A stretch of 64,000 nt of DNA from NCBI GenBank assembly GCA_963835295.1, contig CAWIEX010000010.1:806001-870000 (forward strand). Direction: 5' to 3'. The first letter of the stretch is position 1. Each line of letters starts with the position of its first letter. This DNA comes from JAOPZW01 sp963835295 (lineage in GTDB: Bacteria; Actinomycetota; Thermoleophilia; Solirubrobacterales; Solirubrobacteraceae). This document shows, in pieces, positions 61,562 through 64,000 of the stretch. The position numbers and the translations under genes were made by a program. The notes under the pieces are model-generated. The model worked only from the letters and a program-made list of their open reading frames with translations, made no database searches and was not told the DNA's origin.

Positions 61562-62170
61562 CTAATCGTGCGCCTTCGGCAGCAGCGCGTGGCCCTCGGC
61601 GACCGCGGCCGCCACGTCGACCACCGTGCGATTGGTGCTGCGGGCATGCTCGCGCACCCGCTGGAAGGCCGCGCGGTCGTCGAGGTTGTGGCGCTCCATG
61701 AGGATGCCCTTGGCGCGCTCGATCACCGCCCGGCGCTCGAGCGCGTTCTCCAGGCGCTCGACCTGCTCGGTCAGTTCGCGCTGCTCGCGCCAGCGCCGCG
61801 TGGCGATCTCGATGGCGCTCTGGATCGAGTCCGCCGTCTGCTGGCGGGCGTAGGCGAAGATCCCCCGCTCGGCGGCCTGCGCCACGAAATGCGAGTCCTC
61901 GCGGTCGAGCAGCGCGATCACCGGCCCTGAGGAGAAGGCGTCGATCTCTTCGATGAGGTCCAGTGCGGGCTCGTCCTCGCCGTAGATGACGACGATCGTG
62001 AGGTCGGGGTCGTCGCGGGCGATGGACTCGGCGGCCTCGCTCACGCTGACGGCGATCTCCGTCGGCGTGTGACCCAGCTCGCGCACCTGCTGCGCGGTGA
62101 TCTTCAACGCTCCGGGGTCCTGATCGGCCAGGAGGATCCTCAGCGCTCGCTGTCCGTTCTCGTCGCCCAC
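61562..62170 (-). CDS. ANTAR regulator with pseudo-receiver domain
   Basis: 202 residues from the GTG at 62170, with GGGGAAGG a few bases upstream. An N-terminal receiver-like domain (RILLADQDPGALKITAQQV) has the acceptor position in PDLTIVVIYGEDE occupied by Val instead of Asp, so phosphorylation by a histidine kinase is unlikely. A coiled-coil (QRELTEQVERLENALERRAV) leads to the ANTAR domain (IERAKGILMERHNLDDRAAF with ARSTNRTVVDVAAAVAEG), which binds two-hairpin RNAs to prevent termination. It is divergent from the sigma factor gene. Target RNAs are not visible in the window. Confidence 0.88.
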   Translation of the reverse strand: MGDENGQRALRILLADQDPGALKITAQQVRELGHTPTEIAVSVSEAAESIARDDPDLTIVVIYGEDEPALDLIEEIDAFSSGPVIALLDREDSHFVAQAAERGIFAYARQQTADSIQSAIEIATRRWREQRELTEQVERLENALERRAVIERAKGILMERHNLDDRAAFQRVREHARSTNRTVVDVAAAVAEGHALLPKAHD

Positions 62171-62215
62171 CCAACCTTCCCCCACTTGGTTGCGTCTCAG
62201 CCTACACCGGCCGAG

Positions 62216-62221
62216 TACAAT
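62216..62221 (+). promoter_or_regulatory. Possible -10 for the sigma factor gene
   Basis: TACAAT is a good -10 match; TTGCGT lies 20 nt before it, longer than ideal. It would give a leader of about 120 nt. It lies in the 178-bp divergent gap with the ANTAR gene, which otherwise shows nothing decisive. Confidence 0.35.
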
Positions 62222-62348
62222 GCTGTCGCTGGTCGCGGCCCATCTCCCGCCGCGACCGGACATCGCGCCCCAACACCCCGGCGCTCGTATCAGGTCCGAG
62301 CGCTATGCGAATCCCAGCTATATCCGTCTCGCTTTTCGCGCGCCTGCG

Positions 62349-63164
62349 ATGGCCGTCCGCTTGACCGTGGCAGCAGATGAGGGGCACGAGGCCGGGCGGG
62401 TCGCCAACCGGGCCGAGCAGGATCGCGCCCTCTTCGCGCGCTACCTGGACAAGCGCGATCCCGTCGACCGCGAGATGCTCGTGGAGCGCTTCCTGCCGCT
62501 CGCCCGCCAGCTCGCGCGCCGCTACCAGCGCCCCGAGGAGCCCTTCGACGATCTCTTCCAGGTGGCGTGCCTGGGCCTGGTCAAGGCGATCGACCGCTTC
62601 GACCTCGAGCGCGAGGTCGCGTTCTCGAGCTATGCGGTGCCGACGATCCTCGGCGAGATCAAGCGCTACTTCCGCGACCGCACGTGGTCGGTGCGCGTGC
62701 CGCGCGACCTGCAGGAGCTCGCCTTGAAGGTCGATCGCGCGGTCTCCGAGCTCTCGCTGGACCTCCATCGCCAGCCGACGGTCGAGGAGATCGGCGCGAA
62801 GGTCGGCGCCGACGAGGAGGACGTGCTCGAGGCGCTCGAGGCGTCGGGCGCCTATAAGGCGACCTCGCTGGAGTCGCCGCGGGGCAGCGAGGAGGAGAGC
62901 GGCGACACGCTGGGCGACACGCTGGGGACCGAGGAGCATGGCTTCGCCCTGGCCGAGGACCGTGCCACGATCGAGCACCTCATGCGCTCGATCACGCCGC
63001 GCGAGCGCGAGGTCCTGCACCTGCGCTTCGCCGAGGACCTCACGCAGGCCGAGATCGGCGAGCGCATCGGCGTGTCGCAGATGCAGGTCTCGCGCATCAT
63101 CCGCCAGTCCGTGGCGCGCCTGCGCGCGTACGCCACCGCGCGCCAGAGGCCGCCATCGGACTAG
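62349..63164 (+). CDS. SigB/SigF-type alternative sigma factor
   Basis: 271 residues from the ATG at 62349. Region 2 is LPLARQLARRYQRPEEPFDD, then LFQVACLGLVKAIDRFDLER and FSSYAVPTILGEIKRYFRDR; region 3 has QPTVEEIGAKVGADEEDVLE; region 4 is ITPREREVLHLRFAEDLTQA and IGERIGVSQMQVSRIIRQSV. This is the SigB/F/G stress or sporulation class, normally held by an anti-sigma kinase and released by a STAS antagonist. No anti-sigma gene is adjacent; the STAS gene at the window start is 60 kb away. A UUCG hairpin follows its stop. Confidence 0.92.
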   Translation: MAVRLTVAADEGHEAGRVANRAEQDRALFARYLDKRDPVDREMLVERFLPLARQLARRYQRPEEPFDDLFQVACLGLVKAIDRFDLEREVAFSSYAVPTILGEIKRYFRDRTWSVRVPRDLQELALKVDRAVSELSLDLHRQPTVEEIGAKVGADEEDVLEALEASGAYKATSLESPRGSEEESGDTLGDTLGTEEHGFALAEDRATIEHLMRSITPREREVLHLRFAEDLTQAEIGERIGVSQMQVSRIIRQSVARLRAYATARQRPPSD

Positions 63165-63179
63165 CCCGCTTCGGCGGGC
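63164..63179 (+). terminator. UUCG tetraloop hairpin after the sigma gene
   Basis: GCCCGC-TTCG-GCGGGC is a perfect 6-bp stem with the very stable cUUCGg loop, beginning in the sigma stop codon. It probably stabilises the mRNA 3' end or ends transcription. Confidence 0.55.
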
Positions 63180-63207
63180 ACATGACTTGGGGGGCCAAGA
63201 CGCCGAC

Positions 63208-63253
63208 GGAGGTGGGCGGGGGGGTACGCAATTGCGCACGACCGCCCACCTCC
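63208..63253. terminator. Inverted repeat between convergent genes
   Basis: GGAGGTGGGCGG and CCGCCCACCTCC (12 bp, perfect) flank 22 nt that hold a second near-palindrome, GTACGCAATTGCGCAC. It lies between the sigma gene and the convergent GAF gene and can serve as a two-way terminator. Confidence 0.6.
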
Positions 63254-63275
63254 ACGGTGTCCTCTGCGGCCTGTC

Positions 63276-64000
63276 CTAGCCCGGCGCGCCGGCCGCGTCG
63301 CGCAGCTCCTGGGCCAGGCGGTCGCGCAGCAGCGCGAAGCCCATCGCGGCCGAGACGGCCGTCAGCAGGCGGCCGTTGTCCTCGTCGTGGGGCTCGACGT
63401 CGGCGAAGACGAACACCAGCAGGCCCAGCGTCTCGCCCGCGACGACGATCGGTATCGCGGAGGCGTGCAGGTCGGGGGGCACGCCGATGGCCGAGGAGGC
63501 CGCGGCGTCGAGCCACGTCGGCTCGGCGTCGCGCAGGCAGCGCGCGAGCTCGGGATGCGCCGAGACGGTGACCGGGTTGGACTCGAGCAGGCCGCGTCGC
63601 GACGACGGCATCACGAGTTGGCCCGAGACGTAGAACGCGACCGCCCCGTCGAGTGCGTTGGTGTGGCGCAGGACCACGTCGAGCCCGTTGTCCACGGCAA
63701 CGCGCCCGGGCTCGCGGCGGAACTCCTCGGCGACCAGCGCGAGCGCGTCGAGCCAGCGCGTGTGGCGCTCGTCGCGCCGGCGCAGGTCCTCCACCTCGCG
63801 CTGCAACTCGGCGAGCGCCCCGCGCGCGACGCGCTCGCCCTCGCCCTCCAGCCCGACCATGGCCACGAGCGGGCGGGCGTCGGGCTCGGACGGCAGGCGG
63901 AAGAGCGCCGAGCGCGCGACCTGACGCGGGTCCCCGCCCCAGGCGGGGTGCTCGGCCTCCGTCGGGCCGCCGGCGGTGGCGAAGAGCTGCTGCAGCGCCA
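63276..64000 (-). CDS. GAF-domain protein (5' end off window)
   Basis: The frame stays open past the window edge, giving 241 visible codons including the stop; the start is missing. The visible part begins ALQQLFATAGGPTEAEHPAW and has a charged helix or coiled coil (ELQREVEDLRRRDERHTRWL). It ends in a GAF-like domain (VAFYVSGQLVMPSSRRGLLE, HASAIPIVVAGETLGLLVFV). A ligand cannot be named. It may be a signalling partner of the convergent sigma factor gene, but nothing beyond position supports this. Confidence 0.75.
   Translation of the reverse strand, partial: ALQQLFATAGGPTEAEHPAWGGDPRQVARSALFRLPSEPDARPLVAMVGLEGEGERVARGALAELQREVEDLRRRDERHTRWLDALALVAEEFRREPGRVAVDNGLDVVLRHTNALDGAVAFYVSGQLVMPSSRRGLLESNPVTVSAHPELARCLRDAEPTWLDAAASSAIGVPPDLHASAIPIVVAGETLGLLVFVFADVEPHDEDNGRLLTAVSAAMGFALLRDRLAQELRDAAGAPG

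Noticed and set aside
1..64000. tRNA, rRNA, CRISPR, IS or prophage elements
   Set aside because: No cloverleaf, rRNA-like, regular spacer-repeat or transposase sequence was seen. A tRNAscan or HMM search was not possible.

Overview
The window is a high-GC actinobacterial chromosome segment, visibly above 70% G+C, with strong G/C in third codon positions, many GTG starts and very dense packing. The gene set points to class Thermoleophilia (Solirubrobacterales such as Conexibacter, Solirubrobacter or Patulibacter). Supporting features are htpX next to pspAB, a MarP-type periplasmic protease, a c-di-AMP riboswitch before a secreted M23 hydrolase, an ANTAR regulator beside a SigB/SigF-type sigma factor, and an AddAB-like nuclease pair. 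The lineage is inferred, not proven. I saw no tRNA, rRNA, CRISPR array, IS element or prophage, and no stretch over 300 bases lacks a gene or described element.

Layout. 1-3953: an off-edge GAF/PAS sensor, a STAS protein, an M20 peptidase and a methyltransferase. 3950-13830: an eight-gene minus-strand operon in which every junction overlaps, by 4 nt in six cases and 11 nt in one. It encodes the GmhA, HldE and GmhB activities for a nucleotide-activated heptose, five glycosyltransferase modules including two GT9 heptosyltransferase-like proteins, a short SDR and a terminal carbamoyltransferase. GmhA and GmhB are each fused to a glycosyltransferase. 14011-17539: metallophosphoesterase, PspAB and HtpX, then the riboswitch and M23 hydrolase. 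17810-23946: an extended SDR, an alpha/beta hydrolase, an unknown protein, and lysA-hom-thrC; thrB lies apart at 42349.

24036-33439 is an accessory stretch: small proteins, a frameshifted carboxylate-amine ligase, DUF302, a truncated hemoglobin, SHOCT and MMPL proteins, a sulfite oxidase-type enzyme, a Gfo/Idh/MocA-ThuA pair and ExoD. 33553-37891 pairs a secreted GH2 glycosidase with a DeoR regulator and a VOC protein. 38051-46980: MFS transporter, giant LuxR ATPase, thrB, orphan ParA, FHA/zinc-ribbon protein and a small envelope cluster. 46997-53783: PBP transpeptidase, MarP, topoisomerase III and small proteins. 54031-60428: addB-addA. 60380-64000: YihY, a 53-residue membrane protein, a pseudo-receiver ANTAR regulator, a sigma factor and an off-edge GAF protein.

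Five genes carry six apparent single-base frameshifts (near 6345, 8740, 11256, 24830, 25041 and 36164). Both sides of every break still encode family-typical sequence, so sequencing error or very recent mutation is likelier than old decay. Reading them through is necessary to see the heptose operon. That operon is the most interesting system here: it looks like a self-contained route to a heptose-containing, carbamoylated glycan or glycoconjugate in a lineage not expected to make Gram-negative LPS.
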